Assembly: GCA_023512835.1 (NCBI GenBank)
Contig: CM042090.1
Location: forward strand, 5,115,826-5,179,825
Length of the DNA: 64,000 nucleotides
Reading direction: 5' to 3'
Origin: Taxillus chinensis
Taxonomy: Eukaryota > Streptophyta > Magnoliopsida > Santalales > Loranthaceae
Part shown: piece by piece, positions 42,446 through 52,689 of the stretch
Layout: every line of letters begins with the position of its first letter
Numbering within the stretch: position 1 is the first letter of the stretch
The notes under the pieces: model-generated
The model's database searches: none
Seen by the model: the letters and a program-made list of their open reading frames with translations, nothing else
What the model was told of the DNA's origin: nothing
Translations under genes and position numbers: made by a program

Positions 42446-42836
42446 ATGGTCTAGTTGGCCTAGGGGTAGTGGGCGGATCTGGTTGTCTTGAGTCCTTTGG
42501 AGGAGCCTAGAGGGACATGCCTGATCAACACGGTCCTCTTGGAGCCTCTAAGGTGTACTTGGGGTAGTCCAGACTGATGTAAAATTTGCATGCATTGGCA
42601 TTAGGGCACTAGTTGCATTTGTTGTGATGTGTGAAACGGTGAATAACTTGATTATGTGTGAACTGTGTAACTTTGAATATTCTTGGAATGCCTTGAGCAT
42701 GACTACGATGTGGATTGATACAATGTATGTGTGTAATGCCTTGTGATAGTAGTATTGATAAGTGGGGTAGAGATAGTAACATGCGATAGATTCGAATTCG
42801 TTTTGACATTTGTGTTCCTTACTTCGTGTAGTAAGA

Positions 42837-44110
42837 ATGCCACCAAGGAGAGTGACTCATGCGTTCGGGGCAGTGGGCGATGAGTCATCTGCCCACGAGG
42901 GTTTGGGTGCGGGGCGTCTGCTGGAGGATATGCATTGTTATTGGCTCAAGCTGCGAGAGGGTATCCGATCGGAAGTCCGAGAGGCCGAGGGAGGGTATCC
43001 GGCAAGAGGTTCGGGAGGAGGTGCGCCGTGATATGGCAGCATAGCAGGTGGTGCCGCCACCACCACCAGTGAGGGAGCTACCTCGTGAGCGTGAAAGTTC
43101 ACGTGGTGGCGTACCGATTAATGCAGAGGAAGATGCGGTAACGAGGTTCCGAAAGGAACAACTTCCAAGGTTCAAGGGAGAAGTGGACACCGTGGTGGCC
43201 GAGCATTGGTTGAGGCGGATCGAGCATGTGTTTTCCTTTCTCCCACCCGGGAGGAGGATAAGGTGAGACCGGCCATTCGGCAGCTGGAGGGGAATGCTTT
43301 GGAGTGGTGGCAAAGTGTCGCGAGGAGCCGTGTAGTGCGGTTCATGCCGTGGGAGGAATTCTTGCAACTCTTCCACGATGAGTTTTTCCCTAAGTCCTTG
43401 AGATGGCGAGAAAAGGGAGGAATTTGGAAGCTTAAAGCAATGATCAAAGACGGTGCCCGAGTATGAGCGAGAGTTCCGGAGCTTAAGTAGGTTTGCTCCC
43501 GAGACCGTGGCTAAGGAGGACTCTCAAGGCCCACAAGTTCACTTTGGGCCCTAGCCCGGCCCTTAGGCGAGAGGGTGGCGATCTTGCGTTTGAGGACCTA
43601 TGATGAAGTTGTTGAGACAGCTCGTATAGCCGAGAGGGAGTTGGATAATGGGAGGCAGGCTCATCGGGGTTGCCAGTTACGGGGTAGGCCTGATTGAGAT
43701 TCCGGGTCCAAGAGGCCCAAGACCGAGGAAAGGGATAGTAGTTCCTTCCACGGCCGGGGTCAACCATCCGTGAACCTAGGGAGGTTTACCTTTGGTGGCG
43801 AGGCGGGGAGGTTCAGCAGGAGGTCTCCCTAGCGATTGTCATTGTTATGGGGAGCAAGGCCACTTCAAGAGGGATTGTCCTAAGAAGGATCCCGGCATGC
43901 AACAACTATGGACGAGAGGGCCATTTGAGCCGGGTTTGCAGGAGTGGCAACGGGGGGAGAGGAGGCTTGACACCCAGCACAAGGAGTGATGCGGTTTCCG
44001 TGCACCAGCCGAGAGACCGGCTCGTCGGTGCAGGCTAGTCGGGCAGATCGAACCGGACCCAACCTCGGGGGAGACCGGAGCGGCAGCAGACCGAAGCTAG
44101 AGGCAGCCAT
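42837..44110 (+). pseudogene. Gyp-2 gag, broken
   Basis: ATG 42837 (MPPRRVTHAFGAVGDES). The frame changes near 42960 and 43250. The core has FRKEQLPRFKGE, VAEHWLRRIEHVF, QLEGNALEWWQSVA and EEFLQLFHDEFFP. The knuckle CHCYGEQGHFKRDCP is complete (about 43845-43890); a second one, CNNYGREGHLSRVC, follows in the next frame. It ends at the deletion point after GGCAGCCATGG, the counterpart of Gyp-1 position about 1530. Confidence 0.82.
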
Positions 44111-44129
44111 GGCGGGAAGGAACATGTGG

Positions 44130-44843
44130 AACATTTGGCAATAGTGTTGCAAACTTTGAGGGACTGCGGTTGTTTCGTTAAGTTTAGCAAATGTAAGTTT
44201 TGGATCTAGGAGGTTCGTTTTCTTGGCCATGTGGTGTCGACTGAGGGTGTGAGGATGGACCCAGTCAAGATTGAGGTTGTGTCATCGTGGGAGAGGCCAA
44301 CCAATGTCTTCGAGATTCGTAGTTTCCTTGGCTTGGCGGGGTACTACCGTCATTTTTGTGGAGGGATTCTCCCGTTTGGCAGCTCCTATGACGGCGTTGA
44401 CCCAGAAGGGAGTGAAGTTTGAGTGGACTAACGTGTGTCGCCAGGCGTTTGAGGCTCTCAAAACCCGTTTGACCACTGCACCGGTGTTACGGTTACCTAG
44501 GGAAGATGTCCCATATAAGGTATATTGTGATGCGTCCAGGGTTGGTTTGGGGTATGTGCTTATGCAGGAGCACAATGTTGTAGCTTATGGGTTGAGGCAA
44601 TTGAAACCTCATGAGCAGAATTACCCTACTCATGACCTTGAGTTGGTGGCCGTCATTTTTGCTTTAAAGAGTTGGCAGCATTATCTCTTGGGGGAAAAGT
44701 TTGTGGTGTTCTCAGATCACAAGAGCCTTCAGTATATTTTTACTCAGAAGGACTTGAATCTGAGGCAGAGGAGATGGGTGGAGTATTTGCAGACCTTTGA
44801 CTTTACTCTTGCCTATACCCGGGCAAGGGCAATGTCGTGGTAG
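44130..44843 (+). pseudogene. Gyp-2 RT end and RNase H
   Basis: Begins [10 protein letters not shown], the RT segment found at about 2770 in Gyp-1. It then has [29 protein letters not shown], and RNase H with [36 protein letters not shown] and [20 protein letters not shown]. The fingers and YxDD palm of RT are missing. The last part shifts frame before the ADALS motif. Confidence 0.85.
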
Positions 44844-44864
44844 ATGCTTTGAGCGAGAAAAGGG

Positions 44865-45800
44865 AAGGCTGAGGTGGCGGTGAGAGAGTGGCAGATGCAG
44901 CTTATTGTTCATGATGGGAGGACAAGTCTTGAGTCCTATTGTTGTTGTGCCTGAGTTGTACCAGCGAGTCCGGGAGGGACAGGTTGGGTGATATTGAGTG
45001 TGAGGTTCTCCGTGCCCGTATTGGGGCATGTGAGCTATCTAATGACTGGATCGAAGGTCCTGAGCATGAGTTATCTTTTCAGGGGCGGCTTGTGGTGGCT
45101 TCTTCTCTCAGAGATGAGCGATGAGGGAGTTTCATCGGTCTAGAGTTCTTGTGCATCCTAGGGGTATGAAGATGTACCATGCACTTCGGGGGCATTTTTG
45201 GTGGCCTGGGATGAAGCGTGATGTGACAAGCATTTGTTGCAAGGTACCTTACTTGTCAACAAGTGAAAGCGGAGCATCGGCGACCGGCAGGTATGTTATA
45301 ACCGTTGTCAATAACCTAGTGGAAGTGGGACCACATAGCGATGGACTTTGTGACCGGTCTTCTACCTACCACTGGGAGGAAAGACATGCTTTGGGTAATT
45401 GTGGATCGACTAACCAAGTCGGCCCATTTTCTTGCCATTCGAGAGCGGGATTCCATCGGGGCCTTGAATCGATTTGTATGTGAACGAGATTGTGAGACCG
45501 CATGGGGTGCCATCGTCGATTGTGTCTGACAGAGATTCGCGATTCACTTCCCGTTTTGGGCAAGGCTTGCAGGAGGCTATGGGGACAAAGCTTAATTTGA
45601 GTACAGCCTTTCACCCCGAGACCGACGGTCAGACCGAGAGGACGAATCGGACACTGGAGGACATATTGAGGGCTTGTGTGCTAGATTTTGGGGGTTTGTG
45701 GGCAACACACCTTCCTTTGGTGGAGTTTACCTAAAACAACAGCTTATCGAGGCATCCATTGGGATGGCTCCTTTTGAGCGTTGTATGGAAGGCCGTGTCG
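44865..45800 (+). pseudogene. Gyp-2 integrase, broken
   Basis: Pieces in several frames: FHRSRVLVHPRGMKMYHALR and HFWWPGMKRDV (zinc domain; the second Cys pair sits in a frame break), MDFVTGLLPTTGRKDM (first Asp), [17 protein letters not shown] (second Asp) and [14 protein letters not shown] (Glu). TAA near 45732 follows VEFT. The residues of the catalytic triad survive, but the frames do not connect. Confidence 0.82.
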
Positions 45801-45841
45801 ATCACTTTTGTGTTGGACTGAGGTAGAAAAGGCGACTCTCT

Positions 45842-46327
45842 TTGGGACCACGGTTAGTTCAAGAGGCTACCGAGAAGGTCAAGTTGATTCGTCGGCGCTT
45901 GTTATCGGCCCAGAGTCACCGGAAGTCTTACGCGGATCAGCGGCGGCGACCTTTAGAGTTTTATGTGGGAGATCATGTGTTTCTTCGTGTTTCTCCACGT
46001 CGTGGACATCGACGGTTTGGGAGAGGTTTCAAGCTATCTCCGCGGTTTATCGGTCCTTTTGAGGTTATGGTTCGTATGGGGCCGGTGGCTCACGGGTTAG
46101 CATTGCCACCGAGGTTGAGTCGGGTGCACAATGTGTTCCATGTGTCCCGGTTGGGGAAGTATCATCCCGACCCCACTCATGTGATCGATTGGGGGACATT
46201 GGATATTGAGGATGACATATCCGTTGTTGAGGCCCCTATCCGTATCCTAAATCGGCGGGAGAAGCTTTTGCGTGGTCGTGCTTTATCCCCTTTGGTTCGC
46301 GTCTTTGTGGCAGCACCGTGGCATTAA
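45842..46327 (+). pseudogene. Gyp-2 integrase C-terminus and Tekay-type tail
   Basis: Open for 161 codons: VQEATEKVKLIRRRLLSAQS, FYVGDHVFLRVSPRRG, RFIGPFEVMVRMGPVAH and HPDPTHVIDWGTLDI, then ILNRREKLLRG. The frame breaks just after VRVF, before the WE...P-E-L-F end, which is visible in another frame up to 46400. It matches the Gyp-1 tail closely. Confidence 0.85.
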
Positions 46328-46400
46328 GGAGGAGACATGGGAACATGAGTCCATGATGCGTGAGCAGCACCCAGAGTTGTTCGAGGACGAACAATCTTAA

Positions 46401-46730
46401 GGGTGGGAGGCGGCCGTAGTCATGTGCTTTCTTGCATTGGTTGTTTATGATTTGGTGTATTTGTATTGTTTGTATTGGTGGTTTATGATTTGGTATATTT
46501 GTATTATCTTTTAGACATGTGTTTATATTTGAGATATGTTTTTGAGATTGAGACTTGTGTTTGTGATATGCGGGTATGTGGCATATGCATTGTGATATAT
46601 GTGGTTATGATTGTGGTGGTGCTTTGTGAGCTTGCGGACGTATGTCCCGTTATACTGTGTTTATTATTCCTCGCGGTCCTAGTGGTATGTAGTTTCTTTT
46701 CGAGGACGAAAAGTCTTAAGGGGGAGAGGA
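46401..46730 (+). other. Gyp-2 3' untranslated region and polypurine tract
   Basis: GT-rich, no gene, with TTTCGAGGACGAAAAG near its end. AAGGGGGAGAGGA at 46718-46730 abuts the 3' LTR and equals the Gyp-1 tract. Confidence 0.82.
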
Positions 46731-47706
46731 TGTAATGACCCGTGTCTTGGGTAGAACAAGCTGGAATGAAGATGAACAATACCCTGGGCGAACGCTTGGG
46801 TTGAAAGGTAGAAGACCGAAGATTTGGGTCGTAGGGTCGAAGACCGAGGGTCGAAGTTCGAATGTTTGAGGGTCGAAGGTTTGATCTTCAAGGCCGCGTT
46901 TCCAACGAGTCTTCGAGGGAGTGTTTCTACGAGTCTTCGTGGCTTGGTTGTTAGAAAGTGTAATGAGCTCAAGTGGGAGCGTGTAGAGGCTGCATGTGAC
47001 AATGACCACGTTCGGATTGTGGGTATTTTGTCATGTGTGGAAGCGGAGTGGTTAGTTCATGTTTTATTTATCAAAACTACGTCGTTTTGATAAATGGGAT
47101 TTCATTTATCAAAACTATGTCGTTTTGATGGTGGGATTTCATTTATCAAAACTACGTCGTTTTGATAAGTGAGGTCTATATAAGGAGGAGCTCTCTTTGT
47201 TTTAGGTTTAGGGTTTTTGTTGTCGGCCGTCGTAAGAGAGAGAGAGGGAGATTGAGAGAGAGAGCTCCAGTTCGTGGGCTGCCGTTGTCATTCTCGTGGT
47301 TGGACGGCGTTAGGCGTGGAGGCAAGAGCATGGAGGATCTTTGAGGTAGGGGTTCTGTTTCCTTGAACCTATCCCAGGGTTTTGGCCTTGTGGTAGGCAT
47401 TCTATGGCTGTTTGGTTATATATCTATATGTAAATCCATATAGGTGTGATCTCCTATATGGATGTTGGCCTTCAATGGCGTATTTTGCTTGAATATTTGT
47501 ATATATGCCGTGAGGTGGGGATTATGCATGCTAAGTGTTTGTTTTTATGTACATGTGACTAAGTTTTGAGAGTCTGTGAATGTGTGCACGCTATGTGTTT
47601 GATGTTATACCTATGAGACTATGCAAATCATGTGTTTGATGTTATGCCTGTGTGGCTTTGTGTGCTGTGTGTTTGTTGGAACCCGGTGGATGTAGAAGCC
47701 CGGAAC
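46731..47706 (+). repeat. Gyp-2 3' LTR, truncated (976 bp)
   Basis: Matches the 5' LTR from TGTAATGACCC up to GGAAGCCCGGAAC, then stops where the 5' LTR continues TTGTTTATG. It carries three palindromes (47070-47091, 47108-47129, 47145-47166) against two in the 5' LTR, and a cleaner TATATAAGG (47177-47185). The last 670 bp are missing. Confidence 0.88.
47070..47185 (+). promoter_or_regulatory. Gyp-2 3' LTR core promoter: three palindromes and TATA box
   Basis: Three copies of a palindrome with arms ATCAAAAC/GTTTTGAT around TA(C/T)GTC, separated by ATGGGATTTCATTT-like linkers, end 11 bp before TATATAAGG. The 5' LTR has only two copies, so one unit of about 37 bp was gained or lost. Confidence 0.7.
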
Positions 47707-47709
47707 CGT

Positions 47710-48169
47710 TCATACGAGAATGGAAGCCTTCCATTGGACGTAGTACTCCATCCGGCTTGGATCTACGCCCCTTCTTGGCACGACTCTACGAGAATGGATT
47801 TTCTCATCTCTTTGTCGTAGGTCTTGCTGTTGATCTTGTTGGTGTCCGCACCGCCCGTTGTCCGCTCGTATCTTCCAAGTCTTCGTGGTAAGGCTTGAGC
47901 AAACTAACGTGGAACACCGGATGCCTTTGTAAGCTAGTCGGGAGGTCCAATTTGTATGAGACCTTCCCAACTCTCTTAAGTACTTTGAAAGGCCCCTCAT
48001 ATCGGCGCACCAAACCCTTATGCAATTGTATGAGTGCTTTGGTTTGGTGCGGAAGGAGTTTGAGCATCACCATGTCTCCTTCCCGAAATTCCAAGGGCCT
48101 CCTTTGTTGATCCGCCCACTTCTTCATCTTCTTCGCCGCTTTGTGCAAGTATGCCCTGGCCGGATCCAT
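47710..48169 (-). pseudogene. Gyp-3 integrase C-terminus and truncated chromodomain
   Basis: 48169-47804 on the minus strand: ADQQRRPLEFREGDMVMLKL, VRRYEGPFKVLKRVGKVSYK and HPVFHVSLLKPYHEDL. A frame change then leads to HSRRVVPRRGVDPSRMEYYV and QWK at 47725, the middle of a chromodomain. The rest of the domain is missing at the junction. In chromoviruses this domain binds methylated H3 tails. Confidence 0.8.
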
Positions 48170-49359
48170 CTGTTCATGCCATCCTTTTGCAAACTTGAAC
48201 GCCGCGGGGCTCTTTCCAGTATACCCCGAGTGATGGAAGTGGGCGTCAATGGTAGTTGCCCGATTGCGAGTTCGAATGGGCTCTCATTCGTGGACTCGCT
48301 TTTACGTAAGTTATATGAGAATTGGGCTATGTCCAGCAACTTGGCCCAATCTCTTTGATTGGCACTCACATAGTGCCTCAGGTATAGCTCCAGTAAGCCA
48401 TTGACACGCTCCGTTTGGCCGTCTGTTTGTGGGTGAAAACTTGTTGAAAAGTTTAAGTCCGAACCCATTATCCGGAACAGCTCGATCCAAAACCGCCCAG
48501 TAAATCGTGAGTCTCGATCGCTCACAATTGTCTTTGGAATGCCCCAGTACTTCACCACGTACTTGAAGAATAGTCGGGCCGTGTCGTCTGCCGTGCAATC
48601 CTTCGGAGCTGGAATGAAAACTCCGTACTTAGAGAATTGGTCGACCACCACAATGATCGTACCGCATCCTTCGGATCTTGGGAGACAAACAATGAAGTCC
48701 ATCGAAACACTCTCCCAAGGTCTTTCCGGAGTAGGCAAAGGTTCTAACAGTCCTGCCGATTGCCGATTCTCTATCTTGTCTTGCTGGCACACAAGACAAG
48801 TCCTCACGTACACTTGGACGTCCTCGTAAAGTTGAGGCCAGTAGTAGCTCCGTTCCACCAACGCCAAGGTACGATCGACTCCGGGATGGCCAGCCCACCG
48901 CGAGTCATGACATTCTTTGAGGATGTCTCTCCTCAAACTTCCCCATTTTGGAACGTACACCCGTTCCCCTCGAGTATGGAGCAAGTCGTCCCTTAGCCAA
49001 AATCGTCGCGTCTTCCCAGCTTTGACGCATTCCACCAAGGACTTGGCTAATGGATCGTGCTCCATTCCTTCCTTCAGTTTGTCCACCAGGGGGAATTGTG
49101 GTTGGCTAATGGCTGCGAGTTCCGCCTTCCGACTTAGTGCATCGGCCACCACATTATTTGTGCCCGGTTTGTACTCGAGCACAAAGTCAAATTCCGCTAG
49201 GAGTCCTTGCCATCGTGCTTGCTTCGGAGTTAAGTTCCTTTGAGTTAGGAAATAACTCGTAGCAATATTGTCCGTCTTCACCATGAACTTGGACCCTAGT
49301 AAGTAATGCCTCCACACCCGAAGGCAATGCATCTTCGCCGTCATCTCCTTTTCGTGCAC
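48124..49359 (-). CDS. Gyp-3 RNase H end and integrase ORF
   Basis: Open for 411 codons on the minus strand. It has RHYLLGSKFMVKTDN and VLEYKPGTNNVVADALSRK (RNase H end), the zinc domain (HDSRWAGHPGVDRTLALVE...YYWP, CLVCQQDK), and the core with MDFIVCLPRSEG (Asp), [13 protein letters not shown] (Asp) and HPQTDGQTERVNGLLELYLR (Glu). All catalytic residues are present. The start is simply the first ATG in the frame; in the element it is internal to pol. It overlaps the next fragment in another frame at its end. Confidence 0.85.
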   Translation of the reverse strand: MHEKEMTAKMHCLRVWRHYLLGSKFMVKTDNIATSYFLTQRNLTPKQARWQGLLAEFDFVLEYKPGTNNVVADALSRKAELAAISQPQFPLVDKLKEGMEHDPLAKSLVECVKAGKTRRFWLRDDLLHTRGERVYVPKWGSLRRDILKECHDSRWAGHPGVDRTLALVERSYYWPQLYEDVQVYVRTCLVCQQDKIENRQSAGLLEPLPTPERPWESVSMDFIVCLPRSEGCGTIIVVVDQFSKYGVFIPAPKDCTADDTARLFFKYVVKYWGIPKTIVSDRDSRFTGRFWIELFRIMGSDLNFSTSFHPQTDGQTERVNGLLELYLRHYVSANQRDWAKLLDIAQFSYNLRKSESTNESPFELAIGQLPLTPTSITRGILERAPRRSSLQKDGMNRWIRPGHTCTKRRRR

Positions 49360-49403
49360 CGCGTACCTCCGTTCGGTGCAGTTAAGTTTCCGGCTCTCAT
49401 ATG

Positions 49404-50372
49404 CTACAGGATGCCCCTCTGCATAAGAACTCCACCGATGGCAAAGTCCGAAGCATCGGTGTGAACTTCATAAGGTTTCGTGTGGTCCGGCAGGGCCATC
49501 ATCGGTCCGTTTGTCACCGCTTGCTTGAACTTCTCAAATGCCTCTCGGCAAGCATCATCCCACACCCAAGTCTTGTTCTTCTTTAATAGTTTCGTCAAGG
49601 GTGTGGCAATGTGGGAATACCGTGGATGAATCTTCTATAGTAGTTAACCAAGCCAAGGAAGGAACGCATTTCAGGGGACTTTCTTGGGCGTCTCCCATTC
49701 CTTGATGGCTAACACTTTCTTGTTGTCCATCTTTAGTTTGCCGCCGCCAATGATGTGACCCAAGAAGGGCACCTCCTCCTTCTTCGCAAAGTCACATTTC
49801 TCCTTCTTCACAAAGAGTTGGTTCTCCCTTAAGATTTGGAAAACCCGCCGTAGGTGTGCCTTGTGTTCCTCCATCGTTTTGCTATAGACGACAATGTCGT
49901 CAAGGTACACCACAACGAATCTATCCAAGTATGGTTGGAAGATCCGGTTCATCAACGTACGAGAATGTGGCGGGCGTTTGTGAGGCCAAAAGGGCATCAC
50001 CAAGAACTCGTAAGAGCCATATCTTGTGACGCACGCCGTCTTTGCCTCATCACCTTCGGCTATCTGCACTTGCCAATATCCCGACCGCAAGTCTAGCTTT
50101 GAGAACCATCTCGCAGCACCAAGTTGATCAAACAGGTCGGATATTAGTGGGATGGGGTAGCTGTTTTTCACTGTAATCTTGTTTAGCACCCTATAGTCAA
50201 TGCATAGCCGCATCGACCCGTCGTGTTTCTTTTGGAACAACACCGGTGCTCCAAATGGCGCTTTGGATGGCCGAATGAACCCGGCATCCAACAAGTCTTT
50301 CAATTGTCTTCGAAGTTCCTCCAACTCCGGTGGTGCCATCCGATAGGGCACCGCAGCCAGCAGGCCTTGCAC
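49404..50372 (-). pseudogene. Gyp-3 reverse transcriptase and RNase H start
   Basis: 50372-49671 is open: [80 protein letters not shown], catalytic [11 protein letters not shown] and [10 protein letters not shown]. One altered spot reads [14 protein letters not shown] where relatives have [14 protein letters not shown], so two compensating frame slips are likely near 49960-49990. RNase H continues at 49598-49404 (TDASDFAIGGVLMQ) after a frame break. Confidence 0.82.
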
Positions 50373-50396
50373 CGGTCTCTAGTTCGATCTTGTGAT

Positions 50397-51503
50397 CTAC
50401 CTCCCGCTTCGGCGGAAGTTGTTGGGGAGTTCGGGTGGCATAACGTCCCCAAACTCTTCAAGGACCGTCTTCACTTCCGTTGGGGGCTCCTCCCCAACAC
50501 TTTGGCATTCTTCCTTCACCATAGCAATAAAGGTTGGCTCCTGTCGCTTAACTCCTTTAGACAGTTGGAGCGCCGAAAGAGACCTCGCCTTGAGTTCCTC
50601 CTCCCTCATTACTTTCACCATGCACGTCTTCCCCTCATCCATGATGCACATTGTATTGGTGCTAGGAATTGGAATTGCCCGCACCTGGTCAACGAACTCC
50701 ATCCCCAGCACCATGGGATAGTCGTCCATCGACACCACGGAGAGATTCACCTTGCCTCTCCACTCGCCAATTCTTAGCTTGACACCTCGAGCCACGCCAT
50801 GGATTGGATTGGCGCTGGAGTTCACCGCCTTCAGCCAGCCCTTCTCTTCCTTGTAGACTATCCCCAGTCTACGAGCTTCTTCGACCTTGATGAAGTTGTT
50901 GGTCGCACCCGTGTCCACCAAGGCCTTAGTTTCAAGGTTGTTGACCTTAGCGAGCACGTACATGCGCCCCTTCTGTCGTCCAAATGGTGGCACCTCCACC
51001 TTCGCCTTGATTGCATTGAGGAGTTGCAAGGAACCAAGTCGTGGATCCCTCGCATCCCTTCCTTTGTCTTCATTGATTATCGCGGAGAGTTTGGAGCGCT
51101 TCGGGCACTCGAACGCCTTGTGAGGGCCTTCACAAAGGAAACAGGAGATCCTTGGCTTCTCCCCGTCCTTGGAACCATTCGCGAAGTGTTTTGGGCAAAA
51201 GTCCTTAGACGGTTGGAAGGGTCTCCCTTTTCCTTCACTTCGTTGTCTCCCCCACGTTTCTCCTTGTGGAACCTGTTCGCCTTGGAAGTCGATGAAGAAC
51301 CGGTGGTTTTCTCCGGCTTCTTGTATTCGATGAGTGATTCGGCCACCGCCATGGCCGACGCCAGGTGTCTGCACATTTCTCCGCTGCAGCTCCAATTTCG
51401 CCCATTGTTGCAATCCGTCCATGAAGGAAAATAGTGAATCCTTCGCGGACATATCCGGGATCTCCAATATTAGTTCGGAAAATTCACGGACGTACTCCCG
51501 CAC
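50397..51503 (-). pseudogene. Gyp-3 gag end and protease
   Basis: 368 open codons: gag (MREYVREFSELILEIPDMS, SFMDGLQQWAKLELQRR), a zinc knuckle CFLCEGPHKAFECP (about 51120-51160), then the retropepsin motif KALVDTGATNNFI (about 50885-50925) and MVLGMEFVDQV. It ends near EFGDVMPPELP, the usual RT lead-in. Upstream gag lies in other frames. Confidence 0.84.
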
Positions 51504-52222
51504 TGTGCCTTTGTGGGTAAGGCGCCGGGTTTCGCCCGAGACTCATCTTCCGCGTTCCGGGGATAGAATTGGGCCTTGATCTCCCGCTTGAAATCCGCCC
51601 AATTATCAATGATACATAGGCCGCACTCCTTGTCGGCATATCGTCGCCTCCACCACACCATAGCCGAATCGACTAAGTATAGCGGAGCGGTCTTCACCTT
51701 CTTTGCCTCGTCGATGATGTTCAAGGCATCGAAGTACTGCTCCATGGTCCAGAGGAAGTTGTCTAACTCCCTCGCATTCCTTGACCCAGCATAGGTCTTA
51801 GGCTTTGGCATGTCGATTTTGGAGCTGGAATGGCCGCCAATGCCACCTTGGGTGACCACCATCTTGCATAGAGACCAATCCGCCCTCTTTGATGTCCTCT
51901 TGCATCGGCAAGATTTGGGACATGAGAGAACCCTTCAAGCCCTCGAATCGAGAGTTCATGTCATCCATGATGGAGTTGAGAAGCCCTTGCATCCTCCCAA
52001 AGCTTTCCTCCCCTCTGAGTCCAGCTTTTCGATGCTTTCAGTGTGCTCCTCGACCACCTCCATCTGTTCGGCTAACGCCAACTCCAATTTGGCTAGTTGA
52101 CTCTCCAACGGACATGTTTCCCTCGAAACGGACTTGTCTCTCCTCCGTTCCTTAGCGTGGTGCTCCTTGTCGCGGCCTTCGTGGTCGCCACCACTAATGA
52201 CAACAGATCCTCCGTTTGTCAT
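51470..52222 (-). pseudogene. Gyp-3 gag, 5' part, broken
   Basis: The likely start is ATG 52222 (MTNGGSVVISGGDHEGRD) shortly after the primer site. It has a basic stretch and a heptad-rich segment (LAKLELALAEQMEVVEEHTE), then frame changes near 51990 and 51860. The gag core follows in 51862-51470 (NARELDNFLWTMEQYFDAL, SAMVWWRRRYAD, ADFKREIKAQFYPRN). Confidence 0.78.
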
Positions 52223-52275
52223 TTTTACACCGTCTCGAAGTTTTGATTGTTCCACCGAACTTTAGCACCAACCGT

Positions 52276-52287
52276 GCCCCGATACCA
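52276..52287 (-). other. Gyp-3 primer-binding site
   Basis: The minus strand reads TGGTATCGGGGC two bases after the LTR end, a tRNA-Met-type site with two changes from TGGTATCAGAGC. Confidence 0.82.
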
Positions 52288-52289
52288 CT

Positions 52290-52673
52290 TGTCACGGGGT
52301 CGCCTTTTATAGCAGCTTAACCCGTGCGGCACCTAGTTCCCACCCGTACGAAGGAACGCTAGGTCAGCCTAACTCGTCGCATTTGGATCGGAACCCATCG
52401 ATCCGTTGTAAAGCATTTGTGTAGGGAAGCGTTTACGGAAGATCGATTTAAACGAAGGCAACAAACGATTGTATTGAATGCTTGAAAGCTTTACAACATC
52501 ACTCCCCTACATATAGATGTTAACACTTTTTTGGCTATGTCGCCAGGAGACATCATATATGACCGAAATCTAAAATCTCTACAACTTACTCTATAAGCTA
52601 AGTACAACACTTTACAAAGGGGAAATACCCCAAAATGTCCTAAGTATGCTAGGATAAGCCTCGGTCCGTGACA
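52290..52673 (-). repeat. Gyp-3 5' LTR (384 bp)
   Basis: On the minus strand it begins TGTCACGGACCGAGGC and ends GGCGACCCCGTGACA, with termini inverted over eight bases (TGTCACGG/CCGTGACA). It carries an AATACAATCG-type region near the middle. To the right Gyp-4 pol resumes at CTCGCCCC. Confidence 0.87.
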
Positions 52674-52689
52674 CTCGCCCCTCACCTGT

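Larger units (their letters stand above)
40784..47706 (+). mobile_element. Gyp-2: Tekay-like gypsy element, internally deleted, 3' LTR truncated
   Basis: 5' LTR 40784-42431, primer site, gag, a short RT end, RNase H, integrase, Tekay tail, polypurine tract, and 976 bp of 3' LTR (46731-47706) before it is cut by Gyp-3. Relative to Gyp-1 the protease and most of the RT are absent, with gag joined to the RT end near 44110-44140. TTGGA (40779-40783) precedes the LTR; the other target copy is lost. Confidence 0.88.
47707..52673 (-). mobile_element. Gyp-3: Galadriel-like chromovirus, 3' end truncated
   Basis: Minus-strand order from 52673: 5' LTR (384 bp), primer site, gag, protease, RT, RNase H, integrase and chromodomain, then cut at 47706. 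The short LTR, the classical chromodomain after HPVFHVSLLKPY, and the integrase stretch FSKYGVFIPAPKDCTADDTARLF point to the Galadriel branch. There is no polypurine tract or 3' LTR. It sits between the broken Gyp-2 LTR and the broken Gyp-4 pol. Confidence 0.83.

Noticed and set aside
50223..51434. Long plus-strand frames across the Gyp-3 gag/protease/RT region
   Set aside because: They are antisense to clear gag, protease and RT motifs on the minus strand and show no motif themselves.
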